From NCBI RefSeq assembly GCF_047345415.1, contig NZ_JBLFEP010000002.1:310001-374000 (forward strand): 64,000 nt of DNA, given 5' to 3'. Of this stretch, positions 44,642-52,773 are shown in pieces. The translations under genes and the position numbers were made by a program. The stretch is from Maribacter_C sp947494565 (GTDB lineage Bacteria; Bacteroidota; Bacteroidia; Flavobacteriales; Flavobacteriaceae). The notes beneath the pieces were generated by a model, which saw only the letters and a list, made by a program, of their open reading frames with translations, ran no database searches and was not told the origin of the DNA. Numbering within the stretch: position 1 is the stretch's first letter; each line of letters begins with the position of its first letter.

Positions 44642-45781
44642 ATGCCAAAAAAAATACGATTAGGAATACTTGGAGGGGGAGGGGATTCCCTTATTGGAGT
44701 TTTACATAGAGTCGCTTCACACATTAATGATAATTATCAAATTGTCGGGGCTTGCTTCAATCCTGATGTTAAGATGAACAAGGCTTTTGCTAAGGAAATA
44801 GATGTCCCTTTGGATAGAATTTACCCAGACTTTGACACGCTAGTGGAACAGGAACTAAAACTTCCGGAAAATGAGCGCATTCAAGTCTGTTCCGTGTTGA
44901 CTCCTAACTTCCTGCACTTTCCTATGGCCAAGAAGTTACTCGACAATGGTTTTCATGTGATTTGCGAGAAGCCCATGACTACCACTTTGGCAGAAGCAAA
45001 GATCTTGCAGAAAGCGCATAAGAAATCAGGCAAGGTCTTTGCCTTGACCCATACTTATACGGGCTATCCGATGGTTCGTCAAATGCGCGAAATGATCAAA
45101 GCTGGGGCAATCGGTAAAATTCATAAGGTTGATGCGAGGTATTACCAAGGGTGGATCAATACGATAATTCACGATAAGAAAAAGAGAAATTCAGTATGGC
45201 GTCTAGACCCAAAGAAGGCCGGAATCAGTTCGTGTATGGGAGATATCGGGGTACATGCCTTTAATATGGTCGAGTATACTACCGGCCTCAAAGTGAAGTC
45301 GCTACTCTGTGACTTCAACTACCTGTATAAGGACAATAAGATGGATGTCGATGGAACCGTGCTCATCCGAATGGATGAACATGTGAAGGGCGTCATTCGC
45401 GGAAGCCAGGTGGCGACAGGTGAGGAAAATGGATTGGCGATTGCCATTTACGGTTCAAAAGGGGCCTTCAGATGGGAGCAAGAAAAACCGAATTTCCTCT
45501 ATAAAATGAGCGATACTGAACCAACACAGGTCTATAAACCGGGTCATGCCTATAATTCAAAATTGTCTTTGGACGGCACCAAATTGCCGGCAGGGCACCC
45601 TGAAGGAATCTTTGATTCCATGGCAAATATATATTTGGGAGCGGCCAAGGCCATTCGTGGTAGAAAGTATAACGATGGGGAGTTTCCGACCATGGAAGAC
45701 GGTGTTCGGGGAATGAACTTTATCGAAGCTACCGTAGCATCGCACAAGAATAAGAATACTTGGGTCAAGATGATGAAATAA
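44642..45781 (+). CDS. cytoplasmic Gfo/Idh/MocA-family oxidoreductase
   Basis: A 379-residue NAD(P)-dependent dehydrogenase without a signal peptide. The Rossmann motif is RLGILGGGGDSLIGVLHRVA, and the catalytic Lys is in VICEKPMTTTLAEAKIL; the second-domain residues include CMGDIGVHAFNMVEYT with the conserved Asp-His. It should oxidise or reduce a sugar or keto-sugar hydroxyl. It lies 57 bases after the MFS importer; a pathway step on the imported product is inferred. Confidence 0.9.
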   Translation: MPKKIRLGILGGGGDSLIGVLHRVASHINDNYQIVGACFNPDVKMNKAFAKEIDVPLDRIYPDFDTLVEQELKLPENERIQVCSVLTPNFLHFPMAKKLLDNGFHVICEKPMTTTLAEAKILQKAHKKSGKVFALTHTYTGYPMVRQMREMIKAGAIGKIHKVDARYYQGWINTIIHDKKKRNSVWRLDPKKAGISSCMGDIGVHAFNMVEYTTGLKVKSLLCDFNYLYKDNKMDVDGTVLIRMDEHVKGVIRGSQVATGEENGLAIAIYGSKGAFRWEQEKPNFLYKMSDTEPTQVYKPGHAYNSKLSLDGTKLPAGHPEGIFDSMANIYLGAAKAIRGRKYNDGEFPTMEDGVRGMNFIEATVASHKNKNTWVKMMK

Positions 45782-45803
45782 AGAACGGAATCCCTTAAAA
45801 ATA

Positions 45804-45824
45804 AAAGCCGCATATAGCGGCTTT
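45804..45824 (+). terminator. intrinsic terminator after the Gfo/Idh/MocA gene
   Basis: A perfect 8-bp stem AAAGCCGC / GCGGCTTT with a five-base loop, followed by a T-run. It ends the isomerase-DinB-MFS-oxidoreductase group. Confidence 0.9.
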
Positions 45825-45846
45825 TTTTATTGGACTAGTACAAGGT

Positions 45847-46311
45847 CTACCGTTCAAAAACTTTTTTGAACTCTTGACAAACAATGATCATACTTTCTCG
45901 AGGGAGCCGTTCGAATTCCGCCAATTCACGTGAGTAGAAGTCCCAATGGGTTCTCTTCCAATGCTCGAGGGACTTATCGCCTTCGCCCTCCAGCCTTGCA
46001 TATTCTTCATCAATACTAAAAAAAGGCTTTAGGGTCACTTTAGTGGTTTCGACAATGCACTGGGCTTCGCCCTCCCAATTGGTCACTACGGTGAAGTCAC
46101 CTATTTTGGGCAATCTCTCATTTCTGTACTGAAGACCTAATAATGAATCAGAAGTCGCTTGTTTGACCCCTTTTTTCACTAATCTGGCACATTCGTTGGC
46201 ATCATCTTCATTATCGCAAAAATGTACCGCCTTTGGCGCCTCGTGAAAGACATCTTCGAGGTGATTTTTTAAGTAATCTCCCCACATATTATTGGCTGAA
46301 GCGTTATCCAT
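45847..46311 (-). CDS. ASCH-domain protein
   Basis: A 154-residue protein with the ASCH fold: SDSLLGLQYRNERLPKIGDF, FTVVTNWEGEAQCIVETTKV and EYARLEGEGDKSLEHWKRTH. ASCH proteins are RNA- or nucleotide-binding relatives of PUA; some hydrolyse modified nucleosides. It has no clear link to the sugar cluster and stands between two terminators or gene ends. Confidence 0.9.
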   Translation of the reverse strand: MDNASANNMWGDYLKNHLEDVFHEAPKAVHFCDNEDDANECARLVKKGVKQATSDSLLGLQYRNERLPKIGDFTVVTNWEGEAQCIVETTKVTLKPFFSIDEEYARLEGEGDKSLEHWKRTHWDFYSRELAEFERLPRESMIIVCQEFKKVFER

Positions 46312-46383
46312 GAAATCTAAACGTAAGGTGTGTGATTAATATTGTTGATTTTTACAGGTCAAAAGTGCTAAAGATAAGCGGTT

Positions 46384-48090
46384 TTATGAAAATCTTCCTT
46401 TTTTAAATTGTTCTGCCGCATGGTTCGCGGCTCTGGCCGTAAATGTCATATAGGTCAATGAGGGATTCACACAGCTAGAGGAGGTCATAAATGCCCCATC
46501 CGTAACATAGACGTTGGGTACAGCATGAATTTGGTTGTGCCGATTTACGACGGAGTTTTTGGCATAGTGGCCCATACGGGCTCCCCCCATTTCATGTATG
46601 GCACTTCCTGGCCCGTTTCTCGTGTCGTATCCCTGTACATTTTCGAAACCGGCTTTTTTGAATATATCGATAGCCTCGTTGACCATATCCTTACGCATAT
46701 TCATTTCATTTTCCTTGTACCTCACATCGAAATCGAGCAGCGGTAATCCCCATTTGTCCTGTTTATCTCTACTTAAAGTAACCCTATTATCATCATAGGG
46801 CAACACTTCCCCAAAGCCGGTCATGCCAATGCGCCATGCGCCGGGCTTTAGAATGGATTCCTTCAGATTTTTTCCATACATGGTCTCTGCAATGGCCATT
46901 GACCAGTTGCCTCGACTGGCCCCGCCTTGGTAGCCAAAACCACGAACATACGTCTTTCGCTCCGTTTTTGTGTCGAGATTCACAAACCTGGGAATATAGT
47001 AGCCATTCGGCCTTCGTCCTTTATAGTATTTATTTAGGTATCCTGGTACCTCCGCACTGGCCCCGGCCTGAAAGTGGTGGTCCATAACGCCTTTGCCCAA
47101 AAATCCGGAATCGTTGCCCATACCATTGGGAAATCTTTTGGATTTGGATTGCAATAAAATACCCACCGACGCCATGGCCGAAGCACAGAGAAAAATCACC
47201 TTGGCCTTGAACTCTAGTCTTTCATGAGACTCGGTATCGATTACGCGTACCCCGGTCGCTTTTTTCGTTTTTTCATCATAGATGATTTGGTGAACAATGG
47301 AGTTGGGCCGAAGTGTCATATTGCCAGTGCGCTCGGCCGCAGGTAATGTAGACGAATTACTACTAAAATACCCACCAAAAGGACAGCCTCTACTACATCG
47401 ATTTCTATACTGGCAAAGGGTTCGACCTTCCTGGCCCTGAACCGCTCCGGTCAGATTGGCACTTCTACCGATGGTCAAAAGACGGCCATCGTTAAACTGG
47501 GCATTCATTGAAGCTTGAAGGTCTTTTTCTACGCAATTCAATTCCATTGGGGGCAAAAACTCACCGTCGGGCAATTGTTTGAGCCCTAATTTTTGGCCGT
47601 TTACGCCAATATATTCTTCCACTTTTGAATACCAAGGAGCTACATCCTCGTAACGTACGGGCCAATCGATACCATGGCCATCTGTTTTGTTGGCTTCGAA
47701 ATCAATAGCGCTAAAACGGTATGACTGTCTTCCCCAGGTTAGCGATCGTCCACCCACGTGATACCCCCGTAACCAGGCAAAAGGCCGAGTTTCTTCGTAG
47801 GGGTGGTCGAGAGCGTTGACGAAAAAATGGGCATTGTCCTCACCAGGTGACCATTTTCGGTCCTTGGTATGGTACTTCTCTTTTTCGGCTCTTGATAGCT
47901 GCCCTCTAAACTTCAGATCCCATGGATCTTTGTTCATAGTGGGGTAGTCTTCGATATGCTTGACCATGCGTCCTCTTTCAAGAACCAGGGTCTTCAGGCC
48001 GTTTTCGCAAAGCTCTTTAGCGGCCCATCCGCCGCTGATTCCTGTGCCAACTACAATGGCGTCGTATTGAATTTGTGGTCTAGCTTCCAT
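46384..48090 (-). CDS. GMC-family FAD oxidoreductase, glucoside-3-dehydrogenase-like (GMC2)
   Basis: A 568-residue paralog of GMC1 and GMC3. The start ATG at 48090 (MEARPQIQYDAIVVGTG) aligns with the others; a longer frame from 48189 would overlap the upstream GMC3 gene. Motifs are FAD GTGISGG, the cysteine triad in CQYRNRCSRGCPFGGYFSS, His in AIHEMGGARMG and Asn in SCVNPSLTYMTF. No signal peptide and no adjacent small subunit are present, so it depends on the subunit at 39236 or one elsewhere for export. It is 8 bases downstream of GMC3. Confidence 0.9.
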   Translation of the reverse strand: MEARPQIQYDAIVVGTGISGGWAAKELCENGLKTLVLERGRMVKHIEDYPTMNKDPWDLKFRGQLSRAEKEKYHTKDRKWSPGEDNAHFFVNALDHPYEETRPFAWLRGYHVGGRSLTWGRQSYRFSAIDFEANKTDGHGIDWPVRYEDVAPWYSKVEEYIGVNGQKLGLKQLPDGEFLPPMELNCVEKDLQASMNAQFNDGRLLTIGRSANLTGAVQGQEGRTLCQYRNRCSRGCPFGGYFSSNSSTLPAAERTGNMTLRPNSIVHQIIYDEKTKKATGVRVIDTESHERLEFKAKVIFLCASAMASVGILLQSKSKRFPNGMGNDSGFLGKGVMDHHFQAGASAEVPGYLNKYYKGRRPNGYYIPRFVNLDTKTERKTYVRGFGYQGGASRGNWSMAIAETMYGKNLKESILKPGAWRIGMTGFGEVLPYDDNRVTLSRDKQDKWGLPLLDFDVRYKENEMNMRKDMVNEAIDIFKKAGFENVQGYDTRNGPGSAIHEMGGARMGHYAKNSVVNRHNQIHAVPNVYVTDGAFMTSSSCVNPSLTYMTFTARAANHAAEQFKKGRFS

Positions 48091-48098
48091 AAAATCGG

Positions 48099-49802
48099 TC
48101 AAGAAAAAGCGCCTTTTTTGAATTCTTTTGCCGCATGGTTTGCGGCACGGGCCGTAAAGGCCATATAGGTCAATGACGGATTCACACAACTTGATGAGGC
48201 CATAAAAGCCCCGTCGGTAACATATACATTGGCCACCGAATGTAGTTGATTGTGTTTGTTCACAATGGAGGTTTTGGGGCTATGCCCCATACGAGCACCT
48301 CCCATTTCGTGAATTCCGAGTCCAGGTCCGGACGCCTCTTCATACGGTTGTACATCCTTAAAGCCGGCCGCTTTGAACATGGCGACGATTTCTTTTTTGA
48401 TGTCTTTTCGCATGTTGAGTTCATTCTCCTTGAATTCCACGTCAAAGTCTAATTGAGGCAATCCCCACTGGTCCTTTTCCGTTTTGCTCAGGGTTACTCT
48501 ATTATCCTCATATGGCAAGAATTCACCAAAACCTGTCACGCCGATTTGCCATTGGCCCGGCTTAAGTATTTCTTCCTTTAGGTCTTTTCCATAACCGAGT
48601 TCCGCTACCGATGTCGACCAGTCTTGACGACTGGCTGTGCCTTGATAGCCGAACCCTCGAAGATACCCTTCACGTTTTGTCTTTTGATTCAGGTTTACGA
48701 ACCGCGGAATGTAGAACCCGTTCGCTCTACGTCCTTTATAATAGGTGTCTAAAAATCCATCCACTTTCGCGCTGGCCCCAAGTTTGTAATGATGGTCCAT
48801 AATTCCCCTTCCGAGGGCATCGGAATCATTGCCTAGCCCATTTGGAAAGCGTTCCGAGGTCGATTGCATCAAGATGCCGACAGAAGCCATCGCGGAAGCG
48901 CAAAGGAATATAACCTTCGCCTTGAATTCCAACTTTTCATGGGTTTCCGTATCGATGACCCGAACGCCGGTCGCCTTTTTTGTGTTGTCATCGTATATGA
49001 CTTCATGGACAATGGAATTCGGTCGTAAGGTCATGTTGCCTGTTCGTTCGGCTGCGGGAAGGGTAGATGAATTACTGCTAAAATAGCCCCCAAACGGACA
49101 TCCGCGCCAACACCTGTTTCTATTCTGACAAACGCCCCTACCTTCAAAAGTCGCATTGGGATCGGTGATGTGCGCAGCCCTTCCTATGGTTATCAAGCGC
49201 CCATCTTCGAACTTTTCCGCCGTTGCTTTTTTGAATTCCTCCTCTACACAGTTCAGATCCATAGGAGGTTGAAATTTCCCATCTGGCAATACGTCCAAGC
49301 CGAGAAGCTCCCCACTAACCCCTATGTATTCTTCAACCTTGTCATACCAAGGGGAAATGTCTTTGTAGCGTACGGGCCAATCGATACTAACGCCTTCTTT
49401 CTTGTTCGCTTCGAAGTCAATATCGCTCCATCGGTAGCTTTGCCGTCCCCAGGTCAGTGAACGCCCTCCCACTTGATAGCCGCGGATCCAATCGAAACGT
49501 TTGGTCTCCACATACGGATGCTCCAAGTCATTTACGAAAAAGTGTTTCACATCTTCTTTTGGCGCCCAATTCACGCGTGACTGAACATGATACTTCTTTT
49601 TATCCTCAACGGATAACTCACCCTTCAACGGATAGTCCCATGGGTCGTCGTGCATGGTTGGATAGTCTTCGAGATGTTTGACCATTCGACCGCGCTCGAG
49701 CACTAAGGTCTTTAAACCGTTCTCACATAATTCTTTAGCTGCCCAGCCTCCACTAATACCTGTTCCGACAACTATGGCATCGTATTGTTCGTCCTGATTC
49801 AT
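48099..49802 (-). CDS. GMC-family FAD oxidoreductase, glucoside-3-dehydrogenase-like (GMC3)
   Basis: A 567-residue paralog with the same layout: QYDAIVVGTGISGGWAAKEL at the N-terminus, cysteine triad CQNRNRCWRGCPFGGYFSS, His in GIHEMGGARMG and Asn in SCVNPSLTYMAF. It resembles GMC2 more than GMC1 in the RTGNMTLRPNSIVHEVIYDD region. It heads the GMC3-GMC2 operon, transcribed away from the isomerase at 49947, with TAAATATAGGG elements in the shared promoter region. Confidence 0.9.
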   Translation of the reverse strand: MNQDEQYDAIVVGTGISGGWAAKELCENGLKTLVLERGRMVKHLEDYPTMHDDPWDYPLKGELSVEDKKKYHVQSRVNWAPKEDVKHFFVNDLEHPYVETKRFDWIRGYQVGGRSLTWGRQSYRWSDIDFEANKKEGVSIDWPVRYKDISPWYDKVEEYIGVSGELLGLDVLPDGKFQPPMDLNCVEEEFKKATAEKFEDGRLITIGRAAHITDPNATFEGRGVCQNRNRCWRGCPFGGYFSSNSSTLPAAERTGNMTLRPNSIVHEVIYDDNTKKATGVRVIDTETHEKLEFKAKVIFLCASAMASVGILMQSTSERFPNGLGNDSDALGRGIMDHHYKLGASAKVDGFLDTYYKGRRANGFYIPRFVNLNQKTKREGYLRGFGYQGTASRQDWSTSVAELGYGKDLKEEILKPGQWQIGVTGFGEFLPYEDNRVTLSKTEKDQWGLPQLDFDVEFKENELNMRKDIKKEIVAMFKAAGFKDVQPYEEASGPGLGIHEMGGARMGHSPKTSIVNKHNQLHSVANVYVTDGAFMASSSCVNPSLTYMAFTARAANHAAKEFKKGAFS

Positions 49803-49833
49803 TTCGGATTTCTTATGGTTTTCTGATGGTATT

Positions 49834-49897
49834 CCCTATATTTATAACTTGACTTGGGAAGTACTCCATCGATGTAATTCCACTTCTAAATATAGGG
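49834..49897. promoter_or_regulatory. inverted pair of TAAATATAGGG elements in a divergent promoter region
   Basis: CCCTATATTTA (49834-49844) and TAAATATAGGG (49887-49897) are perfect inverted complements 42 bases apart. Each faces its own gene: GMC3 (start 49802, minus) and the isomerase (start 49947, plus). A near-identical copy stands before GMC1 at 41619. They may be mirrored promoters or regulator sites. Confidence 0.5.
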
Positions 49898-49946
49898 TTA
49901 AATTCTTAAAATTTTTCAAACACAATAACTTCTAGGAACAGATAAA

Positions 49947-50999
49947 ATGAAGACAATAAAAGGACCAGCCGTATTTTTGGCACAATTTGTAGATGATAAG
50001 GCACCCTTCAATTCGTTGGACGGTATGTGCAAATGGGCATCGGATTTAGGATATAAGGGAATTCAAATCCCTACTTGGGAAAGTTTTCTTATTGATTTGG
50101 ACAAAGCGGCCGAGAGTCAAACGTATTGCGATGAGCTTAAAGGCAAGGTGAATTCATACGGATTAGAAATCACCGAGCTCTCTACACACCTTCAAGGCCA
50201 ATTAGTAGCAGTGCACCCCGCCTATGACCTGATGTTCGATAATTTTGCCCCTGATTCGGTAAAGAATAATCCTAAGGCCCGTACCGAGTGGGCAGTCGAC
50301 GTGGTCAAAAAAGCCGCAACAGCAAGTCGACGTTTGGGTATTTCGGCCCATGCGACCTTCTCCGGGGCACTACTTTGGCATACCTGGCACCCGTGGCCGC
50401 AACGCCCTGCCGGTTTGGTGGAAATGGGTTTCGAGGAACTCGCCAAACGCTGGATGCCCATTTTGAACCATTTTGATGAGGAAGGCGTTGATGTTTGTTA
50501 TGAGATACATCCGGGGGAAGATCTTCACGATGGAGATACCTTTGAACGCTTTTTAGCGGCCACGGGCAACCACAAACGGGTGAATATACTTTATGACCCG
50601 AGCCATTTTGTGCTACAGCAACTGGATTATATTACCTATATCGATCATTACCACGAGTTTATCAAGTCATTCCACGTCAAGGATTCCGAATTCAATCCTA
50701 CTGGTAAGAAAGGTGCTTTTGGCGGTTATAACGATTGGGGCGATCGCGCCGGGAGATATCGATCATTAGGTGATGGCCAAATCGATTTCAAGACCATTTT
50801 CTCTAAATTGACCCAATACGGATGTGACGTTTGGGCCGTAATGGAGTGGGAATGTTGCATCAAAAGTCCTGAACAGGGCGCGCGTGAAGGAGCAATATTC
50901 ATTCAGGACCACATTATCGAAGCGACTGAAAAAACTTTTGATGATTTCGCCGGAGCCGAAGTCGATAAAGAAATGCTGCGTAAGATATTGGGAACGTAA
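49947..50999 (+). CDS. cytoplasmic sugar isomerase/epimerase (TIM barrel)
   Basis: A 350-residue xylose-isomerase-like TIM barrel without a signal peptide. Metal and active-site segments include WASDLGYKGIQIPTW, VCYEIHPGEDLHDG (Glu ligand), ILYDPSHFVLQQLDYI (Asp, His), SFHVKDSEFNPTG (His, Lys) and VWAVMEWECCIKSPEQGARE. It is similar to isomerases beside Gfo/Idh/MocA enzymes. It is divergent from GMC3-GMC2 and upstream of the DUF1080 pair, so likely acts on a keto-sugar after import. Confidence 0.9.
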   Translation: MKTIKGPAVFLAQFVDDKAPFNSLDGMCKWASDLGYKGIQIPTWESFLIDLDKAAESQTYCDELKGKVNSYGLEITELSTHLQGQLVAVHPAYDLMFDNFAPDSVKNNPKARTEWAVDVVKKAATASRRLGISAHATFSGALLWHTWHPWPQRPAGLVEMGFEELAKRWMPILNHFDEEGVDVCYEIHPGEDLHDGDTFERFLAATGNHKRVNILYDPSHFVLQQLDYITYIDHYHEFIKSFHVKDSEFNPTGKKGAFGGYNDWGDRAGRYRSLGDGQIDFKTIFSKLTQYGCDVWAVMEWECCIKSPEQGAREGAIFIQDHIIEATEKTFDDFAGAEVDKEMLRKILGT

Positions 51000-51131
51000 G
51001 CAAAAACATAAGTTCCGTTAGGAACCGGTGGCGATTTCCCAAAAACAATAGGTCTATGAACGATTCGTTTTTTCAGGGAAGATGTGAAAAGGATTTTAGA
51101 ACCATTTTGTTAGTAATTTAAAACAACGACG

Positions 51132-51884
51132 ATGAAAAAACAGCTATCCATACTATTCTTTGCCTTACTGATTATGGGTTGTAAGGAAAAAGCAAAAGAG
51201 ACCCAAGAACAGGCTGACGATACTATGGCTGAGGCAGAAGCAAAAGTGCCCGAAGAAGAATGGGAGGTCATTTTCGACGGGGAGACCTTCGATGGATGGC
51301 ATGAATACCTGAAAGAAGGAGTTTCCGAGCACTGGAAAATAGAGGATGGCGCCATGGTGTTCTATCCGCCAAAGGATCGAAAGGAGGGCGAAAGCTATAA
51401 TTTGGTTTCGGAAGCGGAGTATACCGATTTTGAATTGTCACTAGACTGGAAAATATCGGAGGCCGGAAATAGTGGTATTTTCTGGGCAATCAAAGAATTA
51501 CCGGAATTGGGTCAACCATATCAAACAGGACCAGAAATTCAAGTACTTGACAATGATAAACATCCCGATGGTAAAAACGGTACCAGCCATCAGGCGGGGG
51601 CGTTATACGATATGGTCTCACCCGCGAAAGATGTGACCAAACCCATAGGGGAATGGAACACTTGTGTCATCAGCATCAACCACAAGACCAATTCGGGAAG
51701 TGTTTCCCTAAACGGAACACCATTGGTAGAATTTCCCGTGAACGATCCGGAATGGAGCGAGATGGTGTCCAAATCGAAATTTGCGGATTGGGAGCATTTT
51801 GCCAAATACACTACAGGTAGAATAGGAGTGCAAGATCATGGTGATATGGTGGCATTTCGAAACATCAAAATAAAGGAACTGTAA
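51132..51884 (+). CDS. DUF1080 lipoprotein (3-keto-glycoside hydrolase family)
   Basis: A 250-residue lipoprotein: leader MKKQLSILFFALLIMGCKEK with the lipobox Cys at about residue 17, an acidic spacer, then a DUF1080 concanavalin-like domain (WEVIFDGETFDGWHEYL, AGNSGIFWAIKELPELG, GPEIQVLDNDKHPDGKN, GEWNTCVISINHKTNSGSVS, YTTGRIGVQDHGDMVAFRNI). Members of DUF1080 (PF06439) cleave 3-keto-disaccharides. It should sit on the periplasmic face of a membrane and act on the product of the GMC dehydrogenases. Confidence 0.9.
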   Translation: MKKQLSILFFALLIMGCKEKAKETQEQADDTMAEAEAKVPEEEWEVIFDGETFDGWHEYLKEGVSEHWKIEDGAMVFYPPKDRKEGESYNLVSEAEYTDFELSLDWKISEAGNSGIFWAIKELPELGQPYQTGPEIQVLDNDKHPDGKNGTSHQAGALYDMVSPAKDVTKPIGEWNTCVISINHKTNSGSVSLNGTPLVEFPVNDPEWSEMVSKSKFADWEHFAKYTTGRIGVQDHGDMVAFRNIKIKEL

Positions 51885-51911
51885 ATAATAGAAGCGTCAA
51901 CAACGCCATTT

Positions 51912-52730
51912 ATGAGAAATACGTTTGCCTTAAGCCTCCTTTCTTTGTTTTTGGTCTCCTGTCAGGAAAAAACGAAGGAAGCCCACGAAGAGACCACAGT
52001 TGAAACGAAGCAAGAGGTCATCGTTCATGAGGAGTATACCCAACCCGAACCCACGGAACCTGAGGGAACTGAGTATTATGAACCGAAAGTTCCCGTTGTT
52101 GGGCCTGCATCGAACGATAGGCCCCCTAGTGATGCCATCATTCTTTTCAATGGAAGTTCTTTTGATGGTTGGATGCATGTACAAGATAGCACTACGGTCA
52201 AATGGCATCTCAACGAAGACGGCAGTATGACCGTGGCCGACAAAACCGGTGATATTCGTACCAAGCAAGAATTCGGTGACATGCAACTGCATATAGAATG
52301 GCGCTCTCCCTTACCCGTGCAGCGCGAGGGTCAAAATAGAGGGAATAGTGGCGTTTTTTTGAACGGGATGTATGAAATACAGGTGTTGGACAATAATGAA
52401 AATGACACTTATGTGAACGGTCAAGTAGGCGCGATCTACAAACAGGGGCCGCCCTTGGCGATGGCTTCGGTGCCTACAGGAGAGTGGAATGTATACGATA
52501 TCATCTACCATGCACCTGAGTTTAACACCAATGGCGAAAAAATCAAATCGGGTACCGTTACCGTTCTACACAATGGCGTACTGATTCAAGACCATACCGA
52601 GATTAAAGGGACCACTCCGTATATTGGTTGGCCAAAGAACCCTTCTCATGGCAAAGGCCCTTTGAAGTTACAGGATCACGGGGATGACAGTCGGGTAAGT
52701 TATCGAAATATATGGGTGCGGGAGCTTTAG
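51912..52730 (+). CDS. DUF1080 lipoprotein (3-keto-glycoside hydrolase family), second copy
   Basis: A 272-residue lipoprotein paralog: leader MRNTFALSLLSLFLVSCQEK, a Glu/Thr/Pro-rich spacer, and a DUF1080 domain (AIILFNGSSFDGWMHVQDST, NSGVFLNGMYEIQVLDNNEN, GQVGAIYKQGPPL, GEWNVYDIIYHAPEF, KGPLKLQDHGDDSRVSYRNI). It diverges clearly from the first copy, so may differ in substrate or in the anomer it cleaves. It follows after 27 bases in the same operon. Confidence 0.9.
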   Translation: MRNTFALSLLSLFLVSCQEKTKEAHEETTVETKQEVIVHEEYTQPEPTEPEGTEYYEPKVPVVGPASNDRPPSDAIILFNGSSFDGWMHVQDSTTVKWHLNEDGSMTVADKTGDIRTKQEFGDMQLHIEWRSPLPVQREGQNRGNSGVFLNGMYEIQVLDNNENDTYVNGQVGAIYKQGPPLAMASVPTGEWNVYDIIYHAPEFNTNGEKIKSGTVTVLHNGVLIQDHTEIKGTTPYIGWPKNPSHGKGPLKLQDHGDDSRVSYRNIWVREL

Positions 52731-52745
52731 CCCTAACATTTGCCT

Positions 52746-52753
52746 TACCTTTG
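52746..52753 (+). promoter_or_regulatory. TAnnTTTG -7 promoter box for the yicC operon
   Basis: TACCTTTG lies 20 bases before the yicC ATG at 52774. TTTAG about 16 bases upstream is a weak -33 candidate. Confidence 0.6.
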
Positions 52754-52773
52754 CAAACATCTAAATTAACACT

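Noticed and set aside
46384..48189. Longer start for GMC2 at 48189
   Set aside because: The extra 33 residues are read from the GMC3 coding end in another frame and have no counterpart in GMC1 or GMC3.
38311..52730. Phenazine or nucleoside metabolism as an explanation for the sugar cluster
   Set aside because: The PhzF-like gene is 25 kb away and belongs to another transcript. The MFS protein resembles nucleoside symporters, but no nucleoside catabolic gene is near, whereas sugar oxidoreductases and isomerases are.
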